This document shows, piece by piece, positions 20,321 through 31,126 of a DNA stretch of 64,000 nucleotides. Positions within the stretch are counted from its first letter, which is position 1. Every line of letters starts with the position of its first letter. The notes under the pieces were generated by a model. That model worked only from the letters and a program-made list of their open reading frames with translations, was not told the DNA's origin and searched no databases. Position numbers and translations under genes: made by a program. This stretch comes from Streptomyces sp. CB02056 (GTDB lineage Bacteria; Actinomycetota; Actinomycetes; Streptomycetales; Streptomycetaceae). The DNA lies in the NCBI RefSeq assembly GCF_001905545.1, contig NZ_LIPD01000013.1, forward strand, positions 1 to 64,000, in the 5' to 3' direction.

Positions 20321-20785
20321 TCACCGGGCCTCCACGGCGGTGCACTGCCACTGCCCGGCCGGGCCGCGCTGCTCCAGCCGGAAGGCCACCATGTGGTGGC
20401 GCCGGCCGAGGTCGACCCGCACGCAGGCCTCGACCGCGTCGGGTGAGGGCGAGCGGTCGTGGACCGGGCCGAGCCGGGGCCGGTCGGCGGGGCCGCCGCG
20501 GCGCAGCGCGCCGGCCCGGACCAGCGAGGCGAGCTGCCCGTAGCCGTCCAGGCTGGTGTGCCGCATCAGCTGGCCGGAGGGCCGGGCGCCGGTGAGCACC
20601 TCGACCAGCTGGCGGGCGAACCGGGCGGCCAGCGCCCCGGAGCCCGGCCCGGCGTTCGGCCCGGGGGTATTGGTGCAGGCGGCGCGCGGGTGGCGCGGGC
20701 GGCGGCCGGCCGGCTCGCAGCCGCCGGCGTCACGCGGACGGCGGTACGGGCGGGCGGCGGGGTGGGCGCTGTACCGGACGGTCAC
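20321..20785 (-). CDS. Rv3235-family protein
   Basis: A 154-residue basic protein. The C-terminal 95 residues (from LAARFARQLVEVLTGARPSGQLMRHTSLDGY to the end) match the Rv3235/DUF6459 family that I know next to secA in actinobacteria. The first 55 residues are Arg/Pro-rich and probably disordered. The GTG at 20785 has GAGGAG at good spacing. It converges on secA. No function is established; the neighbourhood suggests a link to export or the envelope, but that is inference. Confidence 0.8.
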   Translation of the reverse strand: MTVRYSAHPAARPYRRPRDAGGCEPAGRRPRHPRAACTNTPGPNAGPGSGALAARFARQLVEVLTGARPSGQLMRHTSLDGYGQLASLVRAGALRRGGPADRPRLGPVHDRSPSPDAVEACVRVDLGRRHHMVAFRLEQRGPAGQWQCTAVEAR

Positions 20786-21119
20786 GGGGTGGCTCCTCGG
20801 CTGGGTGGTGCGGGTACGGACGGGTCCAGGCTGGGGGCGTCCCGCGCGGGGCGGCAACGGGTTTCCGGGGCGGCCGGGACGGGTCGCCGAATTCACCTAT
20901 CCGGGGGAACCGGCCTGTGCGGCGCCGGGCCGGAGGGGCGGTCCGACGGCGCCCGGTTGACGTGCGGGGACGGGCCGTACGGTCCAAAAGGGGACGCTCC
21001 GGCTGGGCGGACCGGGTGGCGGCGCCCGGCCGCCGCATTGCGCCGTACGGGCGCGGCGCGCACCATCGGAGCCTGACCGGGAGCGGACCGCCGGGCTCCC
21101 ACGACGAGGGACGGCCGGT
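20786..21119. other. Divergent intergenic region, Rv3235-like gene to patatin gene
   Basis: These 334 GC-rich bases hold the ribosome-binding sites of both flanking genes. No confident promoter hexamers, repeats or small gene were found. Confidence 0.5.
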
Positions 21120-22250
21120 ATGACGACACGGGTGGCGGCCCCGGCGGCCGCGGGCACCGCCCCGCCCGCCGGCGAAGGCGTGCCGCGGTACGGCGTGGTG
21201 CTGGGCGGCGGCGGGATGCTCGGCGCGGCCTGGACGGTCGGCGCGCTGTGCGCCGTCGAGGAGGCCACCGGGCGGCAGCCGGGCGGGGCCGACGTCCTGC
21301 TGGGCACCTCGGCGGGCGCGATCCTCGCCGCGATGCTGGCCGGCGGCGTCCGCCCCGAGCAGCTGCGCGACCACCAGCGCGGCCTGCCGATCACCGAGGG
21401 GCCGCTGTCCGGGACGGCCTTCGACTACGACACCGCCGTCGGCGGCGCGCTGCCGCCCCGCCCCCGGGCCGGGATCGGCTCGCCCGGCCTGCTGCGGGAC
21501 GCCGTCCGGCACCCGCGCGAGTACCCGCTGCTGACCATGGTCTCGGCGATCGCGCCGCACGGCCGCGGTTCGCTGGCGCCGGTCGGCGAGCTGGTGCGCG
21601 GCCTGCTCGGCGACGGCGGAGGGCCGGAGCCCGGCGGCGGGGGATCGCCGCTGCGGGTGGTGGCCGTGGACTACCGCAGCGGCCGCCGGGTGGTCTTCGG
21701 CGACCCGGACGCCCCGGCCGTCCCGGTGCCCGACGCCGTGATGGCCTCCTGCGCGATCCCCGGCTGGTTCGCGCCGGTGCGGCTGGACGGCTCGGCGTAC
21801 GTGGACGGCGGCTGCTGGTCCGCCACCAACGCCGACCTGATGCTCGGCCGGGGGCTGGACGAGGTGTACGTGCTCGCCCCGATGGCCCTGCGGCTGGACC
21901 CGAGGCCGGGGCGGGCCGGGCGGCGGGGCCGGGAGGACCGGGACGGGCAGGACGGCCGGGAGGGCCGGCTCGGGGGCGGCCGCGACACCCTGGCCGCCCT
22001 GCGCGAGTGGCGCGCCCGGGACCGTCCGCGCGGCGTGCTCGCCCAGCTGGTGAGCCGCTACCGCCATGCCGTCACCCGGCAGCTGCTGCGCGAGGCCGCC
22101 CAGCTGCGGGCCGAGGGCGTCCGGGTGCGGCTGCTCGCGCCGACCCTGGCGGACCTCGCGGTGATGGGCCCGAACATGATGGACCCGGCCCGCCGCGGCG
22201 CCGTCCTGGAGAGCGCCCTGCGCACCAGCCGGGAGGCGCTCCGGGCCTAG
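21120..22250 (+). CDS. Patatin-like phospholipase
   Basis: A 376-residue patatin-family lipid acyl hydrolase. The glycine-rich oxyanion motif VVLGGGGMLGAAWTVG is near residue 26, the nucleophile S64 sits in GTSAG, and the catalytic Asp is in YVDGG near residue 229. A Gly/Arg/Asp-rich insert lies at about 262-285. Such proteins cleave fatty acids from phospholipids or related esters and act in the cytosol or at the membrane face. The ATG at 21120 has GAGGGA upstream. No partner is obvious. Confidence 0.9.
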   Translation: MTTRVAAPAAAGTAPPAGEGVPRYGVVLGGGGMLGAAWTVGALCAVEEATGRQPGGADVLLGTSAGAILAAMLAGGVRPEQLRDHQRGLPITEGPLSGTAFDYDTAVGGALPPRPRAGIGSPGLLRDAVRHPREYPLLTMVSAIAPHGRGSLAPVGELVRGLLGDGGGPEPGGGGSPLRVVAVDYRSGRRVVFGDPDAPAVPVPDAVMASCAIPGWFAPVRLDGSAYVDGGCWSATNADLMLGRGLDEVYVLAPMALRLDPRPGRAGRRGREDRDGQDGREGRLGGGRDTLAALREWRARDRPRGVLAQLVSRYRHAVTRQLLREAAQLRAEGVRVRLLAPTLADLAVMGPNMMDPARRGAVLESALRTSREALRA

Positions 22251-22435
22251 CGCGGGCCCGGCGCGGCGCCGACGCGGGCCCGGCGCGGGCACCGCCCGGC
22301 CCCAGCCGGCCCCGGCCGCGGGCGCCCGCCCCCGGACCAGGGGTGATCACGGGCGGCCCGGCGGCGCTTATTCTTGGGGCGCTGGAGACTGTGCTGCTGG
22401 ACGAACCCCGCTGGACGAACCGGAGAGTGCCCCCG

Positions 22436-22945
22436 ATGCGCGTGTACGTGCCCACCACCCTGGCCGGCCTGGCGGCGGCGCACGAGGGCGGCGCCCTGGA
22501 CCAGTCCGCCGCGTACGCGGTGACGCCCGCGCTGCGCGAGTGGTACGTCAGCGACGACCTGGAGGAGCTGGAGTACGCGGCGCTGAACCGGGCCGCCCAG
22601 TCCTCGCTGCGGCTGCTGGCCGCCGACCCGGGGGCCCCGCGCCGCCGGGTGGTGGTGGCGCTGGACGTGGCGGACGGGTCGGTGCGGCCGTTCCCCGGCG
22701 ACGAGTACCAGGACCAGGCCTCGCTCGGCCGGGTGGTGCTGGCCGGCCCGGTGCGGCTGGCCAAGGCGGCCGCGGTGCACGCCGACGTGTCCGACGACGA
22801 AGTGGTCACGGACGTCGCGGCGGCGGTGGCGGCGGTGGCCGCGGCCGACGCCGGCGACCAGGACGCCCAGTTCACCGTGGACGGCGCCGAGGACCACGAC
22901 CTGCTCTGGTTCGCGACCCAGGAGATCCCCTCCCTGCTCGGGTGA
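22436..22945 (+). CDS. DUF6912 family protein
   Basis: A 169-residue protein that starts MRVYVPTTLAGLAA and matches a conserved actinobacterial family of unknown function (DUF6912). It has an alpha/beta composition with a conserved LREWYVSDDLEELEYAALNRAA segment near residue 36 and an acidic C-terminus. GGAGAG lies 9 nt before the ATG. The preceding 185 bases include two copies of a 16-nt GC-rich repeat (22251-22266 and 22273-22288). No function can be given. Confidence 0.82.
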   Translation: MRVYVPTTLAGLAAAHEGGALDQSAAYAVTPALREWYVSDDLEELEYAALNRAAQSSLRLLAADPGAPRRRVVVALDVADGSVRPFPGDEYQDQASLGRVVLAGPVRLAKAAAVHADVSDDEVVTDVAAAVAAVAAADAGDQDAQFTVDGAEDHDLLWFATQEIPSLLG

Positions 22946-22992
22946 GTTCCGCCCTACCGGCGTGTCACCCGGCCGGGTTACCGTTTCACCCC

Positions 22993-23649
22993 GTGCGCAC
23001 TCACATCGTTTGGGACTGGAACGGCACGCTCTTCCACGACATGGAGGCCGTGCTCGGGGCGAGCAACGCCGCGTTCGCGACCATCGGCGTCGGGCCGATG
23101 ACGCTCCAGGAGTACCGCGAGCAGTACGAGATCCCGATCCCCCGCTTCTACCAGCGTCTGCTCGGCCGGACGCCCTCCGCGGAGGAGTGGCTGAGGCTCG
23201 ACGACGCGTTCCACGACCGCTACCGGGAGCTCAGCCCGTCCTGCGGGCTGACCGAGGGCGTGCGCGAGCTGTTGGACGGCTGGCGGGAGGCCGGGAACAG
23301 CCAGTCGCTGCTGTCGATGTACGAGCACGACAAGCTGGTGCCGCTGGTCGACACCTTCGGCCTGAGCAGCGGTTTCCTGCGGGTGGACGGCCGCAGCGGC
23401 CCGTCCGGCGGCCAGAAGGCGGAGCACCTGACCCGGCACCTGGCCGCGCTGGGCGAGCGGGTGGACCCGGCCCGTACGGTGCTGATCGGCGACGCCGCGG
23501 ACGACGCCCTGGCGGCGCTGGGCGCGGGCGCCCACGCGGTGCTCTACACCGGCGGTTCGCACACCCGGGAGAAGCTGGAGCCGGTCGGCGTCCCGGTGGT
23601 GGACAGCCTGGCCGAGGCGGTCGAGCTGGCGGGCCGGATCACGGGCTGA
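22993..23649 (+). CDS. HAD-superfamily hydrolase
   Basis: A 218-residue HAD phosphatase of the phosphoglycolate-phosphatase type. Motif I is DWNGTL (D7 as nucleophile, Asn where the second Asp is usual), motif II is near LLSMYEHDKL, and motif IV is VLIGDAADDALAA. DWNGT variants are common in this branch. The GTG at 22993 has no ribosome-binding site. TACCGT (22979-22984) lies 8 nt upstream, so the transcript is probably leaderless. The substrate is unknown. Confidence 0.87.
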   Translation: MRTHIVWDWNGTLFHDMEAVLGASNAAFATIGVGPMTLQEYREQYEIPIPRFYQRLLGRTPSAEEWLRLDDAFHDRYRELSPSCGLTEGVRELLDGWREAGNSQSLLSMYEHDKLVPLVDTFGLSSGFLRVDGRSGPSGGQKAEHLTRHLAALGERVDPARTVLIGDAADDALAALGAGAHAVLYTGGSHTREKLEPVGVPVVDSLAEAVELAGRITG

Positions 23650-23796
23650 ACCCCGGGCCCGTCCGGAAGGGGCGGGACGGGATACCGGTGGACGTGGCGG
23701 GCGCCACGTCCGCCGTCCGCGTGTCTGAGCGGGCGGATCGCGCCCCGGCTGGTCAGGCTGGTGTCACACCCGACCAGCCCCAGGACGGAGCCCGCC

Positions 23797-25428
<1,632 letters not shown>

Positions 25429-25505
25429 GAGTGAACACCGGGCTCCGGTTTGGACATGCTGTCCAGGACGGACCCGACTTCCTGCGGGTTTGCGCCGACC
25501 TGTCC

Positions 25506-25535
25506 CTGTCCACCTTCGATTGATCCGGTTAGGCT
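25506..25535 (+). promoter_or_regulatory. Predicted gdhB promoter
   Basis: CTGTCC (25506-25511), 18 nt, then TAGGCT (25530-25535), which is close to the streptomycete -10 consensus. Transcription would start near 25542 and leave a leader of about 170 nt before gdhB. The -35 is weak. Confidence 0.4.
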
Positions 25536-25597
25536 GGCTGGCGTCGTCGGGTGGCTGCAGGACGAACGGAACGTCCTACCCGCTGGGAGGGCGTTTC

Positions 25598-25648
25598 ATG
25601 CGTGCCATGAGCCCCTTTCAGTCGGATGGTGCGGCAGGATTGCGGTGA
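25598..25648 (+). CDS. Possible 16-residue leader peptide upstream of gdhB
   Basis: An ATG at 25598 opens a 16-residue frame (MRAMSPFQSDGAAGLR) that ends at TGA 25646-25648. GGGAGGG (25585-25591) sits 6 nt before it, a better ribosome-binding site than many real genes here have. It lies in the predicted gdhB leader, 64 nt before the gdhB start, so its translation could affect gdhB expression. The peptide has no obvious regulatory amino-acid run. Confidence 0.4.
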   Translation: MRAMSPFQSDGAAGLR

Positions 25649-25712
25649 CCCGTCGGTGTACATCCACACACCACCGAGTCACGCAACGGCGCGCGACAGG
25701 AGCCAAGAAGTC

Positions 25713-28700
25713 ATGCAGACCAAGCTGGACGCAGCCAAGGCCGAACTGCTCAAGAAGGCAGCCGCAGCCGCTGAGAACAGCCAGGTGGGGGGAGCGGCGC
25801 CGGGGGAGGGTCTGAGCAACGGCGCTCTGACCGCGTACCTGCACCACTACTACCTCCACACCGCGCCCGACGACCTGGTCGACAGAGACCCGGTCGACGT
25901 GTACGGCGCGGCCGCCTCCCACTACCGCCTGGGCCTCAAGCGCCCGCAGGGCACCGCCGAGGTGCGGGTCCACACCCCCTCGGTCGAGGAGAACGGCTGG
26001 TCCTGCGGCCACACCGTGGTCGAGGTCGTCACGGACGACATGCCCTTCCTGGTCGACTCCGTCACCAACGAGCTGTCCCGCCAGGACCGCGCGATCCACG
26101 TCGTGATCCACCCCCAGCTGGTCGTCCGCCGCGACATCACCGGCAAGCTGCTGGAGATCCTGGACGTCGACGCCTGCTCCCGCAGCCAGGCCGCCGGCAC
26201 CGAGTGGCCCGCCGACGCGACCGTCGAGTCGTGGATGCACATCGAGGTCGACCGCGAGACCGACCGCGAGGACCTGCGCGCCATCGAGGCCGACCTGCGC
26301 CGCGTGCTCGGCGACGTCCGCGAGGTCGTCGAGGACTGGGGCAAGATGCGCGAGAGCGCCCTGCGCCTGGCCGACGAGCTGGCCGAGGAGCCCCCGGCCG
26401 GCCTGCCCGAGCAGGAGGTCGGCGAGGCCTGGGAGCTGATGCGCTGGCTCGCCGACGACCACTTCACCTTCCTCGGCTACCGCGAGTACGACCTGGTCGA
26501 GCACGAGGGCGAGGAGGTCCTCAAGGCCGTCGCCGGGACCGGCCTCGGCATCCTGCGCTCCGACCCGCACAGCCACGACGACGCCCACCACGCCGTCAGC
26601 GAGGCCTTCGGCCGGCTCTCCGCGCCGGTGCGCGCCAAGGCCCACGAGAAGAAGCTGCTCGTCCTGACCAAGGCCAACAGCCGGTCCACCGTGCACCGCC
26701 CGGCCTACCTGGACTACGTCGGCGTGAAGAAGTTCAACGCCGCCGGCGAGCCGGTCGGCGAGCGCCGCTTCCTCGGCCTGTTCTCCTCCGCCGCCTACAC
26801 CGAGTCGGTCACCCGCATCCCGGTCGTGCGCCGCAAGGTCCAGGAGGTGCTGGAGGACTCCGGCTTCTCCAGCGAGAGCCACGACGGCCGCGACCTGCTC
26901 CAGATCATGGAGACCTTCCCGCGGGACGAGATCTTCCAGACCCCGGCCTCCGAGCTGCTCTCCATCGCGACGAGCGTGCTCTACCTCCAGGAGCGCCGCA
27001 AGCTGCGGCTGTTCCTGCGCCAGGACGAGTACGGGCGCTACTTCTCGGCGTTCATCTACCTGCCGCGCGACCGCTACACCACGCGCATCCGGCTGCTGAT
27101 CACCGACATCCTCAAGGAGGAGCTGAACGGCGCCACCATCGACTACACGGTGTACGCCACCGAGTCGGTGCTGACCCGTCTGCACTTCGTCGTCCGGGTC
27201 GCCCCGGGCACCGCGCTGCCGCACCTCAGCGACACGGACATCGAGCGGATCGAGAACCGGCTGGCCGAGGCCGCCCGGTTCTGGATGGACGGCTTCCACG
27301 ACCAGCTGCACACCGAGCTGGGCGAGGAGCGGGCCGCCGAGCTCGGCCACAAGTACGCCAACGCCTTCCCCGACGGCTACCGCGCCGACTTCCCGCCGCG
27401 CACCGCCGTCGCCGACATCAAGCAGATCGAGTCGCTGCACGGCGAGGGCGACTTCCGCCTGAACCTGTACCAGCCGGTCGGCGCCGGCGACGACGAGCGC
27501 CGCTTCAAGATCTACCGGGTCGGCGGCCCGATCTCGCTGACCGAGGTCCTGCCGGTGCTCCAGCGCCTGGGCGTCGAGGTGCTGGACGAGCACCCGTACG
27601 CGCTGCGCCGCTCCGACGGCAGCACCGCGTGGGTCTACGACTTCGGCCTGAAGCTGCGCGAGGCCACCGAGCTCACCGACGAGGCCCGCGAGCGCTTCCA
27701 GGAGACCTTCGCCGCCACCTGGACCGGCAAGGCCGAGAACGACGGCTTCAACGAGCTGGTGCTGACCGCCGGGCTGACCTGGCGCCAGGCGATGATGCTG
27801 CGCGCGTACGCCAAGTACCTGCGCCAGGCGGGCTCCACGTTCTCCCAGGACTACATGGAGGACGCGCTCCGCAACAACACCCACTCCACCCGGCTGCTGG
27901 TCAACCTGTTCGAGGCCCGGCTGAGCCCGAGCCACCGCGCGGGCGCCCTGGAGCTGACCGAGGGCATCCTGGAGGAGCTGTCCGGCGCCCTCGACGAGGT
28001 CGTCTCGCTGGACGAGGACCGCATCCTGCGCTCCTTCCTGAACCTCATCAAGGCCACCCTGCGGACGAACTTCTTCCAGCACGCCGCCTCCGGCGAGTGG
28101 CACTCCTACGTGTCGATGAAGTTCGACCCGAAGGCCATCCCGGACCTGCCGGCCCCGCGCCCGGCGTTCGAGATCTGGGTCTACTCGCCGCAGGTCGAGG
28201 GCGTCCACCTGCGCTTCGGCAAGGTCGCCCGCGGCGGTCTGCGCTGGTCCGACCGGCGCGAGGACTTCCGCACCGAGATCCTGGGCCTGGTCAAGGCGCA
28301 GATGGTCAAGAACACCGTCATCGTCCCGGTCGGCGCCAAGGGCGGCTTCGTCGCCAAGCAGCTGCCGGACCCGGCGGTCGACCGCGACGCCTGGCTGGCC
28401 GAGGGCGTCTCCTCGTACAAGACCTTCATCTCGGCGCTGCTCGACATCACCGACAACCTGGTCGGCGGCGAGGTCGTGCACCCGGCCGACGTGGTCCGCC
28501 ACGACGAGGACGACACCTACCTGGTCGTCGCCGCCGACAAGGGCACCGCGACCTTCTCGGACATCGCCAACGGCGTCGCCGAGTCCTACGGCTTCTGGCT
28601 GGGCGACGCGTTCGCCTCCGGCGGCTCGGCCGGCTACGACCACAAGGGCATGGGCATCACCGCCCGCGGTGCCTGGGAGTCGGTCAAGCGCAACTTCCGC

Positions 28701-30659
28701 GAGCTCGGCGTCGACACCCAGACCGAGGACTTCACCGTCATCGGCATCGGCGACATGTCCGGCGACGTCTTCGGCAACGGCATGCTGCTCAGCGAGCACA
28801 TCCGCCTGGTCGCCGCCTTCGACCACCGCCACATCTTCCTGGACCCGAACCCGGAGGCGGCCTCCTCGTACGCCGAGCGCCGCCGCCTGTTCGAGCTGCC
28901 GCGCAGCTCCTGGGACGACTACGACCGGTCGCTGATCTCGGCCGGCGGCGGGGTCTTCCCGCGCAGCGCCAAGTCGATCCAGCTGACCCCGCAGGTCCGC
29001 GCCGCCCTCGGCGTGTCGGCGACCAAGCTGACCCCGGCCGAGCTGATGCGGGCCGTCCTCCAGGCCCCGGTCGACCTGTTCTGGAACGGCGGCATCGGCA
29101 CCTACGTCAAGGCCTCCACCGAGACCAACGCCGAGGTGGGCGACAAGTCCAACGACGCCATCCGGGTCAACGGCGAGCAGGTCCGGGCCCGGGTCATCGG
29201 CGAGGGCGGCAACCTCGGCTGCACCCAGCTCGGCCGCATCGAGTACGCGGCCACCGGCGGCCCGGAGGGCACCGGCGGCTGGATCGACACCGACGCGATC
29301 GACAACTCGGCCGGTGTGGACACCTCGGACCACGAGGTCAACATCAAGATCCTGCTCAACCAGGTGGTCGCCGAGGGCGACATGACGGTCAAGCAGCGCA
29401 ACGTCCTGCTGGCCGAGATGACCGACGAGGTCGGCCACCTGGTGCTGCGCAACAACTACGCGCAGAACGTGGTGCTGGCCAACGCCGTCGCCCAGGCGCA
29501 CAGCATGGTCAACGTGCACGCCCGGATGATCAGCCGCTTCGAGTCGGCCGGCCGGCTGGACCGCGGGCTGGAGTTCCTGCCCGCCGAGCGCCAGATCCGT
29601 GAGCGCCAGCAGAACGGCCGCGGCCTCTCGCAGCCCGAGATGTCCGTCCTGCTCGCCTACACCAAGATCATCCTGGCCGAGGAGCTGCTGGCCACCGAGC
29701 TGCCGGACGACCCGTTCTTCCGCACCTCGCTGCACGAGTACTTCCCGACCGCGCTGCGGGCGAGGTTCGCCGACGCGATCGACAACCACGCGCTGCGCCG
29801 CGAGATCATCACCACGCTGATCGTCAACGACACGATCAACCGCGGTGGCTGCACCTTCGCCTTCCGCCTGAAGGAGGAGACCGGCGCGACCTACGAGGAG
29901 ATCGCCCGGACGCACACCGCCGCGCGGGCCGTCTTCGACCTGGAGCCGATCTGGGCCGAGATCGAGGACCTGGACAACAAGGTCCCGGCCCGGGTGCAGA
30001 CCAAGATGCGGCTGCACTCGCGGCGCCTGGTCGAGCGCGCCACCCGGTGGATGCTCAACAACCGCCGCCAGCCGCTCGACATCGCCGGCACCATCGAGTT
30101 CTTCCACGACCGGGTCAACCAGGTCTGGGCGTCGCTGCCCAAGCCGCTCCGCGGCGAGGACCTGACCTGGTTCGAGTCGATCTACGGCGAGCTCGCCGCG
30201 GCCGGGGTGCCGGAGGAGCTGGCCACCCGGATCGCCGGCCTCTCCTCGGTCTTCCCGACCCTGGACGTCGCCGAGGTCGCGGACCGCTCCGGCAAGGACG
30301 TCGCCGAGGTCGCCGACCTCTACTACGACCTGGGCGACCGGCTCCAGATCTCGCACCTGCTCGACCGCATCATCGAGCTGCCCCGCACCGACCGCTGGTC
30401 GTCGATGGCCCGGGCCGCGATCCGCGAGGACCTCTTCGCGGCGCACGCGGCGCTGACCGCCGACATCCTGGCCTGCGGCCCCGAGGGCGCGACCCCGGAG
30501 GAGCGGTACACCGCCTGGGCCGAGCTCAACGCGACCCTGCTGAACCGCGCCAAGAGCACCCTCGACGACATAAGGGGTTCGGACAACTACGAGCTGTCCA
30601 GCCTCTCGGTCGCGATGCGCGTCATCCGCACCCTGCTGCGCACCGGTTCGATGCGCTGA
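25713..30659 (+). CDS. gdhB: NAD-specific glutamate dehydrogenase, large form
   Basis: A 1648-residue enzyme of the 180-kDa class first found in Streptomyces clavuligerus. It deaminates glutamate to 2-oxoglutarate and ammonia with NAD. ACT-like regulatory modules fill the first 600 or so residues. The catalytic region (about 830-1250) has RGGLRWSDRREDFRTE and PVGAKGGFV; a helical domain forms the C-terminus. AGGAG (25698-25702) precedes the ATG. A catabolic role fits its position after pruA. The gene symbol is used by analogy with other large NAD-GDHs. Confidence 0.96.
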   Translation: MQTKLDAAKAELLKKAAAAAENSQVGGAAPGEGLSNGALTAYLHHYYLHTAPDDLVDRDPVDVYGAAASHYRLGLKRPQGTAEVRVHTPSVEENGWSCGHTVVEVVTDDMPFLVDSVTNELSRQDRAIHVVIHPQLVVRRDITGKLLEILDVDACSRSQAAGTEWPADATVESWMHIEVDRETDREDLRAIEADLRRVLGDVREVVEDWGKMRESALRLADELAEEPPAGLPEQEVGEAWELMRWLADDHFTFLGYREYDLVEHEGEEVLKAVAGTGLGILRSDPHSHDDAHHAVSEAFGRLSAPVRAKAHEKKLLVLTKANSRSTVHRPAYLDYVGVKKFNAAGEPVGERRFLGLFSSAAYTESVTRIPVVRRKVQEVLEDSGFSSESHDGRDLLQIMETFPRDEIFQTPASELLSIATSVLYLQERRKLRLFLRQDEYGRYFSAFIYLPRDRYTTRIRLLITDILKEELNGATIDYTVYATESVLTRLHFVVRVAPGTALPHLSDTDIERIENRLAEAARFWMDGFHDQLHTELGEERAAELGHKYANAFPDGYRADFPPRTAVADIKQIESLHGEGDFRLNLYQPVGAGDDERRFKIYRVGGPISLTEVLPVLQRLGVEVLDEHPYALRRSDGSTAWVYDFGLKLREATELTDEARERFQETFAATWTGKAENDGFNELVLTAGLTWRQAMMLRAYAKYLRQAGSTFSQDYMEDALRNNTHSTRLLVNLFEARLSPSHRAGALELTEGILEELSGALDEVVSLDEDRILRSFLNLIKATLRTNFFQHAASGEWHSYVSMKFDPKAIPDLPAPRPAFEIWVYSPQVEGVHLRFGKVARGGLRWSDRREDFRTEILGLVKAQMVKNTVIVPVGAKGGFVAKQLPDPAVDRDAWLAEGVSSYKTFISALLDITDNLVGGEVVHPADVVRHDEDDTYLVVAADKGTATFSDIANGVAESYGFWLGDAFASGGSAGYDHKGMGITARGAWESVKRNFRELGVDTQTEDFTVIGIGDMSGDVFGNGMLLSEHIRLVAAFDHRHIFLDPNPEAASSYAERRRLFELPRSSWDDYDRSLISAGGGVFPRSAKSIQLTPQVRAALGVSATKLTPAELMRAVLQAPVDLFWNGGIGTYVKASTETNAEVGDKSNDAIRVNGEQVRARVIGEGGNLGCTQLGRIEYAATGGPEGTGGWIDTDAIDNSAGVDTSDHEVNIKILLNQVVAEGDMTVKQRNVLLAEMTDEVGHLVLRNNYAQNVVLANAVAQAHSMVNVHARMISRFESAGRLDRGLEFLPAERQIRERQQNGRGLSQPEMSVLLAYTKIILAEELLATELPDDPFFRTSLHEYFPTALRARFADAIDNHALRREIITTLIVNDTINRGGCTFAFRLKEETGATYEEIARTHTAARAVFDLEPIWAEIEDLDNKVPARVQTKMRLHSRRLVERATRWMLNNRRQPLDIAGTIEFFHDRVNQVWASLPKPLRGEDLTWFESIYGELAAAGVPEELATRIAGLSSVFPTLDVAEVADRSGKDVAEVADLYYDLGDRLQISHLLDRIIELPRTDRWSSMARAAIREDLFAAHAALTADILACGPEGATPEERYTAWAELNATLLNRAKSTLDDIRGSDNYELSSLSVAMRVIRTLLRTGSMR

Positions 30660-30675
30660 CGGACGGCTGTACCGG

Positions 30676-30705
30676 AGGGGCCCGCGTCCACGGACGCGGG
30701 CCCCT
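30676..30705 (+). terminator. gdhB terminator
   Basis: AGGGGCCCGCGTC (30676-30688) pairs perfectly with 30693-30705 around CACG. It begins 17 nt after the gdhB stop. Confidence 0.88.
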
Positions 30706-31126
30706 TCCGCATGTCCGGCCGCCCGCCCGGAGGGCCGTCCGATGGCCCTCCGGAGAAGTCGTCCGGAGGTCCGTCCTGAGGTCCGTCAATTCCGGAGCGT
30801 GACAGCGGAATCACGCTGCGCGCGAATCGAAGTGTGGTCGGGATGTGTCCCTATGGTTAACGCGGCGTCACGAATGCCGCCATTTCTTGTCAGAGTTCCC
30901 AGCAAGTCGTGGAATTTCGCCCCAACTGCCCTTTTTGCTATCTGTTCTGACATGGCATGAGGTGCAGTAGGCTGACTCCGCGATAGGCGTCGCCGCAGGT
31001 CTCGTACCGGAACGCACTTCGATGTGGTGTGACATCGGGTGCCTTTCGGAGAGGTTCAGGCCGCCAGTCCCATTCGCGTTCCGGGGCCCGGACCGGCCCC
31101 ACGCGATGCCACCTGAAGAGAGTTTC
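30706..31126 (+). promoter_or_regulatory. Conservon upstream region with predicted promoter
   Basis: These bases lead into the conservon and are clearly lower in GC between about 30780 and 30975 than the rest of the window. TAGGCT (30968-30973) is a good -10; CTGACA (30947-30952) at 15 nt or TTCTGA (30945-30950) at 17 nt could be the -35. Transcription would start near 30980. The leader holds a small dyad, CGATGT and ACATCG (31020-31037). No small gene was seen. Confidence 0.4.

Noticed and set aside
25450..25815. Open frame of 121 codons between pruA and gdhB
   Set aside because: It has no ribosome-binding site, shows no family resemblance and runs into gdhB in another frame.
25596..30446. 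A 1616-codon open frame antisense to gdhB
   Set aside because: It is the complement of a GC-rich gene with strong third-position bias. It is Val/Asp/Gly-rich with no motif, and the plus-strand protein is a clear glutamate dehydrogenase.
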